Positions 1 through 7,531 are shown, counted from the stretch's first letter. The stretch: DNA of 15,326 bases from Bacteroides_E sp964522975 (GCA_964522975.1 CAZFXK010000062.1:1-15326); one strand, 5' to 3'. Numbers and translations are program-made. The notes: generated from the letters alone by a model not told the origin.

Positions 1-1
1 T

Positions 2-1024
2 TTATTCATAATATTTATCAATACATTCAACAAAAGATTCAACGTCTTTTATTGTAGTATCGAAAGAAGTTACCAAGCGAACTTCATTCTCTTGTTCATG
101 TACAAAGAAAAAGCCAAAACATTGATGTAAATAATCAATTAATGGTTTAGGTAGAATAAAAAATAATTGATTGCTTTCAACTTTCTGTGTAAATCGTATT
201 TGTGGATAATTCATTAATTTACCATACAACAATTGCGCCATCTCATTCGCATGTTGAGCATTTTTAAGCCATAAGTCATCTGTTAAATAAGAGTTAAATT
301 GACAAGAGATATAACGCATCTTGGATGCTAATTGAGCCGACTGTTTCCTAATAAATTTTGCTTGTTCGTAGTAATCCGGATTAAAAAGAATGACACACTC
401 CCCCATCATTAGACCATTTTTTGTTCCCCCAAAACTCAGAACATCTATACCACAATCTACGGTTAACTCCTTCAATGTTACACCAAGAAATGCAGCTGCA
501 TTACATAATCTAGCACCATCCATATGCACGAGTAAATTATAATCATGAGCTAAACAAACAATCGATTTAATCTCATCTAATGTATATACTGTGCCTAATT
601 CTGTAGTTTGTGAAATAGAAACAACCCCTGGTTGTGAACGATGTTGGACACCAAAATCACGCAAATAGGGTTTAAGTAATTGAGGTGTAAGTTTTCCATC
701 CAACGTTGGAATAGTCGTAATTTGTGCCCCAGTCATCTTAGTAGGTGAACCACACTCATCAACATAAATATGAGCTGTTTGGGGGCAGAGTATAGAATTA
801 TATGAGTGAGATAATAACTGTAGAGCAATTATATTAGCACCTGTCCCATTGAAAACAAATAAAGGTTCACAGTCCTCAGAAAAGAGTTCTCTTATTTTTT
901 TAACTGCATCTCTAGTCCAACTGTCATCACCATACCCATAAGCATGATTCATATTAGCCTCTTGAATTGATTTTAGAATTAAAGGATGAACTCCGGAGTT
1001 ATTATCGGATGCTAAACTTCTCAT
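2..1024 (-). CDS. Low-specificity L-threonine aldolase / beta-eliminating lyase family PLP enzyme
   Basis: The 340-residue product looks like a fold-type I pyridoxal-phosphate enzyme of the threonine aldolase family, which splits L-threonine or allo-threonine into glycine and acetaldehyde in the cytoplasm. The N-terminus (SDNNSGVHP, then YGYGDDSWT around residues 30-37) is the signature of the subgroup usually annotated as low-specificity threonine aldolase. HMDGARL is the cofactor-binding aspartate segment. SFGGTKNG carries the probable Schiff-base lysine, K202. The gene is complete: ATG at 1022-1024 and TAA at 2-4, right at the window edge. It lies downstream of a terminator, so it is probably its own unit. 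A weak -7 box (TTCCTTTG, 1051-1058) sits 26 bases before the start, with no matching -33 box. The family assignment is firm; the exact substrate is inferred, since related beta-eliminating lyases look similar. Confidence 0.88.
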   Translation of the reverse strand: MRSLASDNNSGVHPLILKSIQEANMNHAYGYGDDSWTRDAVKKIRELFSEDCEPLFVFNGTGANIIALQLLSHSYNSILCPQTAHIYVDECGSPTKMTGAQITTIPTLDGKLTPQLLKPYLRDFGVQHRSQPGVVSISQTTELGTVYTLDEIKSIVCLAHDYNLLVHMDGARLCNAAAFLGVTLKELTVDCGIDVLSFGGTKNGLMMGECVILFNPDYYEQAKFIRKQSAQLASKMRYISCQFNSYLTDDLWLKNAQHANEMAQLLYGKLMNYPQIRFTQKVESNQLFFILPKPLIDYLHQCFGFFFVHEQENEVRLVTSFDTTIKDVESFVECIDKYYE

Positions 1025-1093
1025 AAATTATAAGTATTATATTATAAGTGCAAAGGAAATGAATCTTTCAGATAAATTAAAATAAAAGCAAAA

Positions 1094-1141
1094 AAATCAC
1101 AACCCCTTAAACTAAAGTCAATGCTTAAGGTCCTGTGATTT
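1094..1141 (-). terminator. Intrinsic terminator after the winged-helix gene
   Basis: Two 17-base arms (1094-1110 and 1125-1141) pair at 14 of 17 positions around a 14-base loop. On the minus strand the stem is followed by a run of T (the A run at 1091-1096 on the plus strand). It lies about 70 bases past the stop of the gene at 1213-1437 and separates that gene from the threonine aldolase gene. Confidence 0.75.
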
Positions 1142-1212
1142 GCAAAAGATTACTCTTTTACTTGTATTTCAATTATCTTTTTCTAAGATGGAATTAAAAT
1201 ACATTTTTATGA

Positions 1213-1437
1213 TTATCCGAAGTAATTTTCACAAGAAGAATATAGATAAACTCTGAAATGTGCATCGTTGTCATCGAAAATAATTTTATCTTCTTTAGCA
1301 AGCCAACCCAAAGCTGCACCTAACTCAACATCATTAAGTCCACTTTTATTCTTCAATTCAGAATAAGACCAACGTGAATTATTACTTAAGAGCTGCCAAA
1401 CTTTACCAGCCCAAAAACCAATTTGTACCCTATCCAT
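1213..1437 (-). CDS. Small winged helix-turn-helix protein, DUF2582 type
   Basis: This 74-residue protein resembles the DUF2582 winged-helix family (PF10771), common in Bacteroidota and of unknown role. An AGKVWQLL helix near residues 10-17 is followed by YSELKNKSGLND, a helix-turn-helix-like segment, and then ALGWLAKEDKI, the recognition-helix-like segment that is most conserved in the family. The rest is a beta-wing. Family members are probably DNA-binding, but no target can be read from this sequence. The gene is a self-contained unit with its own promoter (1491-1521) and terminator (1094-1141). The start is well supported by a strong Shine-Dalgarno sequence, AAGGAGGG at 1442-1449, four bases before the ATG, which is unusual in this phylum. 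The ORF ends with ...ENYFG and looks intact. Confidence 0.82.
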   Translation of the reverse strand: MDRVQIGFWAGKVWQLLSNNSRWSYSELKNKSGLNDVELGAALGWLAKEDKIIFDDNDAHFRVYLYSSCENYFG

Positions 1438-1441
1438 AATA

Positions 1442-1449
1442 CCCTCCTT
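1442..1449 (-). promoter_or_regulatory. Strong Shine-Dalgarno site of the winged-helix gene
   Basis: The minus strand reads AAGGAGGG four bases before the ATG at 1435-1437. Genes of Bacteroidota generally lack strong Shine-Dalgarno sequences, and no other start in this window has one this good, so it both fixes the start and suggests high or distinct translation. Confidence 0.7.
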
Positions 1450-1490
1450 TTATTAAAAATCCAACAAATACCTATCATATCTCTACTTAA

Positions 1491-1521
1491 TAAAGATAGT
1501 AAAATAACAAAACTTCACAAA
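1491..1521 (-). promoter_or_regulatory. Promoter of the winged-helix gene (Bacteroidota type)
   Basis: On the minus strand there is TTTG (1518-1521), a 19-base spacer, then TATCTTTA (1491-1498), one base away from the Bacteroidota -7 consensus TAnnTTTG. Initiation would fall near 1485, giving a leader of about 48 bases that includes the Shine-Dalgarno site. Confidence 0.65.
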
Positions 1522-1547
1522 GAATTAAAAGAAGAGTTTTAAAAATA

Positions 1548-1573
1548 ATGCGCCACGAGCTTTCGTGGCGCAT
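1548..1573 (-). terminator. Intrinsic terminator of groESL
   Basis: A perfect 11-bp GC-rich stem (ATGCGCCACGA / TCGTGGCGCAT) closes a 4-base loop. On the minus strand it is followed by TATTTTTAAAA, so it acts on transcripts leaving groEL, whose stop is 32 bases upstream. There is no T run on the plus-strand side. Confidence 0.88.
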
Positions 1574-1604
1574 ACTTATACGGGATAAATGTAATTATAT
1601 TATA

Positions 1605-3236
1605 TTACATCATACCACCCATTCCTGCTCCTGCTCCCATAGGCATAGCCGGAGTATCTTCTTTTTTATTTACAACAACACACTCTGTTGTTAGCAACAT
1701 TCCTGCAATTGAGGCCGCATTTTCTAAAGCTACACGGGTAACCTTAGCCGGGTCAACTACACCTGCAATCCGTAGATCTTCAAATCTATCGTAACGGGCA
1801 TTATATCCATAGTCACCTTCAGCATCTGCTACTTTTTGAACTATAACTGCACCTTCCTTTCCTGCATTTGCAACAATTTGACGCAAAGGTTCTTCAATAG
1901 CACGCTTAATAATATTAATACCTGTAGTTTCATCAGGTGTATCACCCTCAAGGTTTTCAATGGCTTTAATAGAGCGAATATAGGTTACTCCACCACCGGG
2001 AACTATACCTTCTTCTATAGCAGCACGTGTTGCACATAAGGCATCATCTACTCTATCTTTCTTTTCTTTCATTTCAACTTCAGATGCAGCACCTACATAA
2101 AGTACAGCAACTCCACCAGATAACTTAGCTAAACGCTCTTGAAGTTTTTCCTTATCATAATCAGAAGTAGTTGTTTCAATCTGTGCTTTAATTTGATCGA
2201 TACGTTTTTTAATAGATTCTTTGTCTCCGGCACCACTAACAATTGTAGTATCGTCTTTAGTAACTGTTATCTTATCAGCAGAACCCAACATTTCTAAAGT
2301 AGCTTGCTCTAAAGAAAGCCCCTTCTCTTCACTAATAACTACTCCTCCTGTAAGAACAGCAATATCTTCTAACATCTCTTTTCTGCGATCTCCAAAACCA
2401 GGAGCTTTTACTGCGCATATTTTTAATTGAGAACGTAAACGATTAACAACCAATGTAGTTAAAGCTTCACTATCCACATCTTCTGCTATAACCAACAAAG
2501 GACGTCCTGATTGCACAGCTGGTTCTAAAATGGGTAAGAATTCTTTTAGATTAGAGATCTTTTTATCGTAAATTAGAATGTAAGGATTCTCCATCTCACA
2601 CTCCATTTTTTCAGTATTCGTTACAAAATAAGCTGATAGATAACCTCTATCAAATTGCATTCCTTCTACAACACCAATGGTTGTATCAGTACCTTTAGCC
2701 TCTTCTATGGTAATTACACCATCTGTAGAAACTTTACGCATGGCATCAGCTATTAATTTACCAATTATAGGATCATTATTTGCTGATATAGAAGCTACTT
2801 GTTCAATTTTATCATAATTACTTCCAACAGTTTCAGATTGTTTCTTAATGGATTCAACCACTTTTGTAACCGCTTTATCAATTCCACGTTTTAAATCCAT
2901 TGGATTTGCTCCTGCAGTAACATTCTTTAATCCTTCAGTAACAATGGCTTGAGCCAAAACAGTAGCTGTAGTTGTACCATCACCGGCATCATCTCCGGTT
3001 TTAGAAGCTACTTCTTTTACTAATTGTGCTCCTGTATTTTGATATGCATCTTCTAGCTCTATTTCTTTTGCAACGGTAACCCCGTCTTTCGTGATAGCAG
3101 GCGCACCATATTGCTTTTCAATAATCACATTACGACCTTTTGGCCCTAAAGTAACTTTTACTGCATTTGCCAGAGCATCTACACCCTGTTTTAGTTGATC
3201 ACGCGCTTCTGTATCAAATATAATTTCTTTAGACAT
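1605..3236 (-). CDS. groEL: 60-kDa chaperonin GroEL
   Basis: The 543-residue product is the cytoplasmic chaperonin ring subunit, which folds client proteins with ATP together with the GroES lid. The length matches the family's usual 540-550. Visible landmarks are TLGPKGRNV (about residues 29-37) and the ATP-binding DGTTT at 86-90. The catalytic aspartate lies in VDDALCATRAAIEEG (D397 or D398), followed by GIVPGGGVTY. The glycine/methionine-rich tail ends GAGMGGMM. It starts 39 bases after groES on the same strand and is followed by a strong terminator, so the two genes form a standard bicistronic operon. The start is ATG at 3234-3236; MSKEI is the expected N-terminus. Nothing is truncated or unusual. 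Only one groEL copy is seen here. Confidence 0.99.
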   Translation of the reverse strand: MSKEIIFDTEARDQLKQGVDALANAVKVTLGPKGRNVIIEKQYGAPAITKDGVTVAKEIELEDAYQNTGAQLVKEVASKTGDDAGDGTTTATVLAQAIVTEGLKNVTAGANPMDLKRGIDKAVTKVVESIKKQSETVGSNYDKIEQVASISANNDPIIGKLIADAMRKVSTDGVITIEEAKGTDTTIGVVEGMQFDRGYLSAYFVTNTEKMECEMENPYILIYDKKISNLKEFLPILEPAVQSGRPLLVIAEDVDSEALTTLVVNRLRSQLKICAVKAPGFGDRRKEMLEDIAVLTGGVVISEEKGLSLEQATLEMLGSADKITVTKDDTTIVSGAGDKESIKKRIDQIKAQIETTTSDYDKEKLQERLAKLSGGVAVLYVGAASEVEMKEKKDRVDDALCATRAAIEEGIVPGGGVTYIRSIKAIENLEGDTPDETTGINIIKRAIEEPLRQIVANAGKEGAVIVQKVADAEGDYGYNARYDRFEDLRIAGVVDPAKVTRVALENAASIAGMLLTTECVVVNKKEDTPAMPMGAGAGMGGMM

Positions 3237-3275
3237 AATATTGTATTAATTTTAATTTTTTACTTTATAAATGAA

Positions 3276-3548
3276 TTAACCTAAAACAGCAACTACATCA
3301 CTCTGACGCATAATTAGATAGTCTTTACCTTCAAATTCTAATTCAGTACCTGCATATTTTCCATAAAGAACTTGATCACCGACCTTAAGAATCATTTCTT
3401 CATCTTTAGTACCTTGTCCCACAGCTACAACTTCGCCTTTTAAAGGTTTCTCTTTCGCTGTATCCGGAATAATAATACCTCCAACTGTTTTTTCTTCTGC
3501 AGGTGCAGGTTGTATAAGAACCCTGTCTGCTAACGGTTTAATCTTCAT
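3276..3548 (-). CDS. groES: 10-kDa co-chaperonin GroES
   Basis: This 90-residue protein is the heptameric lid that caps the GroEL cavity. It shows the usual N-terminus IKPLADRVLI, the mobile loop VGGIIIPDTAKEKP (about residues 22-35) with the hydrophobic III that contacts GroEL, and the closing segment YLIMRQSDVVAVL. It is the first gene of groESL. Its promoter-like elements lie at 3619-3649. No CIRCE (HrcA) inverted repeat is visible upstream, so control by HrcA is not supported by the sequence. Confidence 0.98.
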   Translation of the reverse strand: MKIKPLADRVLIQPAPAEEKTVGGIIIPDTAKEKPLKGEVVAVGQGTKDEEMILKVGDQVLYGKYAGTELEFEGKDYLIMRQSDVVAVLG

Positions 3549-3618
3549 AATCTTTTTTTTTAATGTTTCTATTTAATTATTATTCTTAATCATATCAAAG
3601 GTCTAACTAAAAGTGTGC

Positions 3619-3649
3619 CAAAGCAATTCGTTTTACTATGACTGACAAA
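3619..3649 (-). promoter_or_regulatory. Probable groESL promoter
   Basis: The minus strand has TTTG (3646-3649), a 19-base spacer and TTGCTTTG (3619-3626), which differs from TAnnTTTG only at the second base. Initiation near 3612 would give a leader of about 64 bases before groES. The element lies just downstream of the hisS terminator, which fits an independent groESL operon. Confidence 0.6.
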
Positions 3650-3678
3650 TAAAGACAAATTTGACAAATCCAATAGAC

Positions 3679-3712
3679 AAAAAAGGATGGATAATATTAT
3701 CCATCCTTTTTT
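3679..3712 (-). terminator. Palindromic terminator of hisS
   Basis: A 34-base perfect palindrome: six A, an 11-base arm GGATGGATAAT, its exact complement, and six T. It sits 18 bases past the hisS stop. It has a T run on either strand and could in principle work both ways, but only leftward genes flank it. Confidence 0.88.
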
Positions 3713-3729
3713 AATATATATAGAAAGTC

Positions 3730-5091
3730 TTATTTTACCTTAAGAATAAGTTCTTCTAAAGTAAGCAATTCTTGTTCACCTGTTAACATATTTCTTAGAG
3801 TTATTTTATTAGCTTTACGCTCATTCTCTCCAATCATAGCAACAAATCCAATCTGGTTAGCATTGGCATAACTCATCTGTTTTCGCACTTTTGCAGCATC
3901 TGGATAGATTTCTGCAGAAATTCCGGCTTTTCTTATTTTGCTTAATACTTTTAGTGAATATAAAGCATCTTCTACTCCAAAATTGACAAAAAGAAGAGTT
4001 GCCCCATGCATAGTCTCATCAGGATATAAGTTTAACTTATTCAACACATCAAAAATTCGATCTGCACCAAACGATATTCCTACTCCTGATACCCCATCCA
4101 ACCCAAGGATTCCTGTCAAATTGTCATATCTTCCTCCTCCTGTTATACTCCCTATTTCTACATCTAAGGCTTTTACTTCAAAAATAGCACCTGTGTAATA
4201 GTTTAATCCTCTTGCTAAAGTAATGTCAAAATCAACAAAATTGGTCAATTCCATTGTTTTAAGAGTATCTAGTATAAATTCACTCTCTTTTACACCCTGA
4301 AGTCCAATTTCACTTTCACTTAGAACTTCTTTTAATGTAGTTAACTTTTGTTCGTTGCTTCCTGACAGTTCAATAATGGGTTGCAACTTTTTTATGGCTT
4401 CTAGAGAAACTCCTTTACCCAAAAGCTCTTTATGTACATTCTCTATCCCGATCTTATCCAACTTATCAATTGCAACCGTAATATCCACTATTTTATCTTC
4501 TTCACCTATAACTTCAGCAATACCTAAAAGTATTTTTCTATTATTAATTTTAATTGCAACACGAATTCCAAATTTTGCAAAAACAGTATCTACAATTTCC
4601 ACTAATTCAATCTCATTCAATAATGAATCGCTTCCAATTATATCGGCATCGCATTGAAAAAATTCTCTATAACGCCCTTTTTGAGGACGATCAGCTCTCC
4701 AAACCGGCTGTATTTGAAAACGTTTAAATGGAAAAGTTATGTCATTTCTATGCATCACGACATAACGGGCAAAAGGAACAGTTAAATCATAACGTAGTCC
4801 TTTATCAGAAAACTTATGAATTAACTGATTACTTGCACGGCTTAAAAGCTCATCATCTGTGATCTTAGAAAGATAATCCCCGGAATTTATTATTTTAAAT
4901 AAAAGTTGATCTCCCTCATCTCCATATTTTCCCATCAAAGTAGACAAAGTTTCCATTGCGGGTGTCTCGATTTGCTGAAAACCATATAGATGATAAACTT
5001 CACGTATTGTATTAAATATATAATTACGCTTCGCCATTTCAATAGGTGAGAAATCTCGAGTTCCTTTTGGTAAACTTGGTTTTACTGCCAT
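3730..5091 (-). CDS. hisS: Histidyl-tRNA synthetase
   Basis: The enzyme charges tRNA-His with histidine in the cytoplasm. From the start I prefer, the product is 453 residues. Class II landmarks are visible: the N-terminal PKGTRDFSP, motif 2 at about 132-146 (RADRPQKGRYREFFQ), the HisRS-specific ARGLNYYTGAIFE with R294, and motif 3 GVGISFGADR ending at R345. A C-terminal anticodon-binding domain runs from about residue 360 to the end. The reading frame is open up to an ATG at 5130, adding 13 residues, but the downstream ATG (5089-5091, MAVKPSLPKGTRDF) gives the normal family N-terminus. The upstream ATG also overlaps a TAATTTTG promoter box. A terminator follows, so hisS is a single-gene unit. 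Confidence 0.96.
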   Translation of the reverse strand: MAVKPSLPKGTRDFSPIEMAKRNYIFNTIREVYHLYGFQQIETPAMETLSTLMGKYGDEGDQLLFKIINSGDYLSKITDDELLSRASNQLIHKFSDKGLRYDLTVPFARYVVMHRNDITFPFKRFQIQPVWRADRPQKGRYREFFQCDADIIGSDSLLNEIELVEIVDTVFAKFGIRVAIKINNRKILLGIAEVIGEEDKIVDITVAIDKLDKIGIENVHKELLGKGVSLEAIKKLQPIIELSGSNEQKLTTLKEVLSESEIGLQGVKESEFILDTLKTMELTNFVDFDITLARGLNYYTGAIFEVKALDVEIGSITGGGRYDNLTGILGLDGVSGVGISFGADRIFDVLNKLNLYPDETMHGATLLFVNFGVEDALYSLKVLSKIRKAGISAEIYPDAAKVRKQMSYANANQIGFVAMIGENERKANKITLRNMLTGEQELLTLEELILKVK

Positions 5092-5127
5092 TTTTGAATA
5101 ATTTATTATTTTAAAATTTGTTCTTTG

Positions 5128-5135
5128 CAAAATTA
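5128..5135 (-). promoter_or_regulatory. -7 promoter box of hisS
   Basis: The minus strand reads TAATTTTG, an exact match to the Bacteroidota TAnnTTTG element, 36 bases before the ATG at 5089-5091. I find no clear TTTG at the -33 position. If used, transcription would start near 5121, downstream of the alternative ATG at 5130, ruling that start out. Confidence 0.5.
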
Positions 5136-5251
5136 AGAAAAAACACTCTAAAACCTTTTTTGTTGGTCACTTTATTTTCTCCTAATAAAAATACAAACCA
5201 TAATATTCTGAAAACATAAGTCACAATTCATATATAGTATTAAACAAAATA

Positions 5252-5311
5252 ATGAGTCTCAAATATCAATAAGTAACACAATCTATGACTTGTGTTATTT
5301 TAAAGACTCAT
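5252..5311. other. Two-stem inverted-repeat structure in the hisS/peptidase intergenic region
   Basis: An outer 8-bp stem (ATGAGTCT 5252-5259 with AGACTCAT 5304-5311) encloses an inner 8-bp stem (TAACACAA 5274-5281 with TTGTGTTA 5290-5297), with an 8-base loop and an asymmetric interior loop. On the minus strand it is followed by TATTTTGTTT. It lies between the terminator of the YugP-type gene and the hisS promoter. It could be a second terminator, the remnant of a small RNA, or a processed leader. I see no coding potential in the surrounding 5131-5382. Confidence 0.4.
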
Positions 5312-5323
5312 CCTATTAATGAC

Positions 5324-5358
5324 AAAAAGGTGAAAGAAACAATTTCTTTCACCTTTTG
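5324..5358 (-). terminator. Intrinsic terminator of the YugP-type peptidase gene
   Basis: A perfect 15-bp stem (AAAAGGTGAAAGAAA at 5325-5339 with its complement at 5343-5357) has a 3-base loop. The minus-strand side ends in TTTTTG. It lies 25 bases past the stop of the gene at 5383-6078. Confidence 0.8.
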
Positions 5359-5382
5359 ATATAACTTATATAAACAATTTAA

Positions 5383-6078
5383 TTAATCCCTTCTTCCTAA
5401 GAAAATCATCACATAGTAAACGAGGGTTGCCAATGAACCTAACGCGCCTACAACATAGGTATAAGCTGCAGACTTTAATGCATCTTTTGCATAACCATGA
5501 TTAGCTTGAGTGGTGATACCTGCTGAATCTAACCAAACAAGTGCTCTTTTACTTGCATCAATTTCCACAGGAAGTGTAATGAAACTAAATAAAGTAGTCA
5601 TTGCAAATAATATGATTCCGGCTAATAAAAGTCCCGGCATTGACTCTAACAAAATAATACCTAACAACAACAGCCAACTCATCCATTTTGATGCGATGCT
5701 TACAACAGGAACCAGCTTACTACGCATAGTTAAAGGTCCATAAGCACGTGCGTGTTGTACAGCATGCCCACATTCATGAGCAGCAACTGCAGCTGCCATA
5801 ATACTGTCGCTATTATACACGCCTTCACTCAAATTGACAGTTTTATTCATTGGGTTATAGTGATCTGTTAACTGTCCTTTAGTAGATATTACTTTTACAT
5901 CATTAATTTCATTTTGCCTTAACATTTGTTCTGCAACTTCTTTTCCTGTCATTCCATTTGTTAATGGAATTTGCGAATACTTTTTAAACTTTCGTTGCAA
6001 ATTTGCCTGAACTATAAAACTCAGAATCGCTATTCCAATAAATATAATCCATTGTATTCCTATTGTACCTACTGACAT
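5383..6078 (-). CDS. YugP-type membrane neutral zinc metallopeptidase
   Basis: This 231-residue integral membrane protein belongs to the zinc-dependent peptidase family PF04298 (Zn_peptidase_2, B. subtilis YugP type). The catalytic motif HECGHAVQH begins at H101, giving zinc ligands H101 and H105 and general base E102. The later segment PVEIDASKRAL, with E172, is the likely third ligand. Hydrophobic segments lie at about 5-24, two closely spaced ones between 115 and 165, and one near 205-225. The active site would therefore lie next to the membrane, as in HtpX-like enzymes. The physiological substrate of the family is not known to me. It is a single-gene unit with its own promoter and terminator. 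The start is ATG at 6076-6078, and the length is normal for the family. Confidence 0.9.
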   Translation of the reverse strand: MSVGTIGIQWIIFIGIAILSFIVQANLQRKFKKYSQIPLTNGMTGKEVAEQMLRQNEINDVKVISTKGQLTDHYNPMNKTVNLSEGVYNSDSIMAAAVAAHECGHAVQHARAYGPLTMRSKLVPVVSIASKWMSWLLLLGIILLESMPGLLLAGIILFAMTTLFSFITLPVEIDASKRALVWLDSAGITTQANHGYAKDALKSAAYTYVVGALGSLATLVYYVMIFLGRRD

Positions 6079-6134
6079 AATTCTTCTCTTTTTATTCTAA
6101 AACACATTTTTATCTCTACTTATTTTTATATATA

Positions 6135-6169
6135 CAAATATATTGCAAAAAACAACAGGAAACTACAAA
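6135..6169 (-). promoter_or_regulatory. Promoter of the YugP-type peptidase gene
   Basis: The minus strand has an exact TAnnTTTG box (TATATTTG, 6135-6142) with TTTG (6166-6169) 23 bases upstream. That TTTG lies in the loop of the purA terminator, so terminator and promoter are interleaved. The leader would be about 50 bases. Confidence 0.55.
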
Positions 6170-6189
6170 TCCATCCATAGTTTCCTGTT
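6154..6189 (-). terminator. Intrinsic terminator of purA
   Basis: A perfect 12-bp stem (AACAGGAAACTA 6154-6165 with TAGTTTCCTGTT 6178-6189) closes a 12-base loop. On the minus strand it is followed by GTTTTTTGC. It lies 74 bases past the purA stop and ends the fur-purA transcript. Confidence 0.85.
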
Positions 6190-6263
6190 ATATAATATTG
6201 TTTTTCGTTAAAACTCATTAGTTCTCTTTAGAGAGATAGATTACTTACAAAACCTATTTAGCT

Positions 6264-7523
6264 TTATCGAATAATGGTTTGCTCCCGATCAGGTCCTACT
6301 GACACAATTGCAATTTTGACACCCAATTTCCCCTCTAAATAAGAAAGATAAGCCTTAAATTCCTTAGGAAACTCATTTTCACTCCTAACTTTTGTCATAT
6401 CCATTTTCCATCCTTTTAGTTCTTCATAGATGGGCTCAACGTCATTTTCAATAGAGTAAGGAAAGAAATCAATCACTTCACCATTTATTTTATAGGCAAC
6501 ACAAGCTTTGATAGAATCAAAAGTATCTAAGACATCACTTTTCATCATAATTAATTTAGTAACTCCATTAATCATAATAGAATAACGCAATGCAACTAAG
6601 TCTATCCATCCACAACGCCTTTTACGTCCGGTTACTGAACCAAACTCTCCTCCCAGTTCACAAATCAAGTTTCCTGTTTCATCAAACAGTTCAGTTGGAA
6701 AAGGCCCTTCACCTACCCTTGTACAATAGGCTTTGAATATACCGTACACTTCACCTATACGTCTTGGAGCAATACCTAAGCCCGTACACGCACCAGAACA
6801 AACCGTGTTTGATGAAGTTACATAGGGATAGGAACCAAAATCAATATCCAGCATCGTACCTTGAGCTCCTTCACAAAGAACACTTTTTCCTTTATCCAAA
6901 TACTGATTAACTGTATGTTCACTATCAATTAGATTGAACTCCTTTAGATAAGCAACCCCTTCTAACCATTCTTTTTCATCTTCAGCTAAATCGTATGAAA
7001 AGTTTAGGTTTTTAAGTAATAATTCGTGTTGCTGTTTAAGTCGATTATATTTTTCTTCAAAATTATGTGAAATATCCCCAACACGTAATCCATTACGACT
7101 AACTTTATCTGTATATGTAGGGCCAATGCCTCTTCCGGTTGTACCAACCTTATCACTCCCTTTTTGTTGCTCATATGCAGCATCCAACAAACGATGAGTG
7201 GGTAAAATTAAGTGCGCTTTTTTAGAAATATATAAACGATCTTTTAACTCATGTCCTGAAGCTTCAAGACTTTTAGCCTCTTCCATAAATCGTGCAGGAT
7301 CAAGTACCACGCCATTTCCTATGATATTGACCTTGTCTCCTTGAAAAATACCGGAAGGAATGGAACGCAACACATATTTCTGATTCTCAAAAATCAAAGT
7401 GTGCCCCGCATTAGGACCTCCTTGAAAACGGGCTATCACATCATATTTAGGTGTCAAAACATCAACAACTTTACCTTTGCCTTCGTCACCCCATTGTAAC
7501 CCTAGAAGTACATCTACTTTCAT
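6264..7523 (-). CDS. purA: Adenylosuccinate synthetase
   Basis: PurA joins IMP and aspartate using GTP to make adenylosuccinate, the first committed step to AMP. The 419-residue product carries the defining N-terminal loop QWGDEGKGK (residues 10-18) with the catalytic aspartate D13, then GGPNAGHT with its catalytic histidine. Further on are GIGPTYTDK, the IMP-binding segment EGAQGTMLDIDFGSYPYVTSSNT, and the C-terminal GPDREQTI. Length is slightly under the bacterial average of about 430. It begins 8 bases after fur on the same strand, with no room for a separate promoter, so it is expected to be co-transcribed with fur. The start ATG at 7521-7523 gives the standard N-terminus. Confidence 0.98.
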   Translation of the reverse strand: MKVDVLLGLQWGDEGKGKVVDVLTPKYDVIARFQGGPNAGHTLIFENQKYVLRSIPSGIFQGDKVNIIGNGVVLDPARFMEEAKSLEASGHELKDRLYISKKAHLILPTHRLLDAAYEQQKGSDKVGTTGRGIGPTYTDKVSRNGLRVGDISHNFEEKYNRLKQQHELLLKNLNFSYDLAEDEKEWLEGVAYLKEFNLIDSEHTVNQYLDKGKSVLCEGAQGTMLDIDFGSYPYVTSSNTVCSGACTGLGIAPRRIGEVYGIFKAYCTRVGEGPFPTELFDETGNLICELGGEFGSVTGRKRRCGWIDLVALRYSIMINGVTKLIMMKSDVLDTFDSIKACVAYKINGEVIDFFPYSIENDVEPIYEELKGWKMDMTKVRSENEFPKEFKAYLSYLEGKLGVKIAIVSVGPDREQTIIR

Positions 7524-7531
7524 GATTGAAT

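Noticed and set aside
1025..1092. TTCCTTTG as promoter of the threonine aldolase gene
   Set aside because: The -7 box has one mismatch and the nearest TTTG is 30 bases upstream instead of about 19-23, so it is mentioned only in the gene entry.
4355..4657. 100-codon open frame on the plus strand inside hisS, and similar antisense frames in groEL, purA, DPP III and the CDF gene
   Set aside because: They lie wholly inside strongly supported genes, have serine/isoleucine-rich low-complexity products with no recognisable domain, and have no start signals.
5108..5170. Possible 19-codon GTG-start leader peptide ahead of hisS, preceded by AGGAG
   Set aside because: It contains no histidine codons, spans the likely hisS promoter, and nothing resembling an attenuator follows it.
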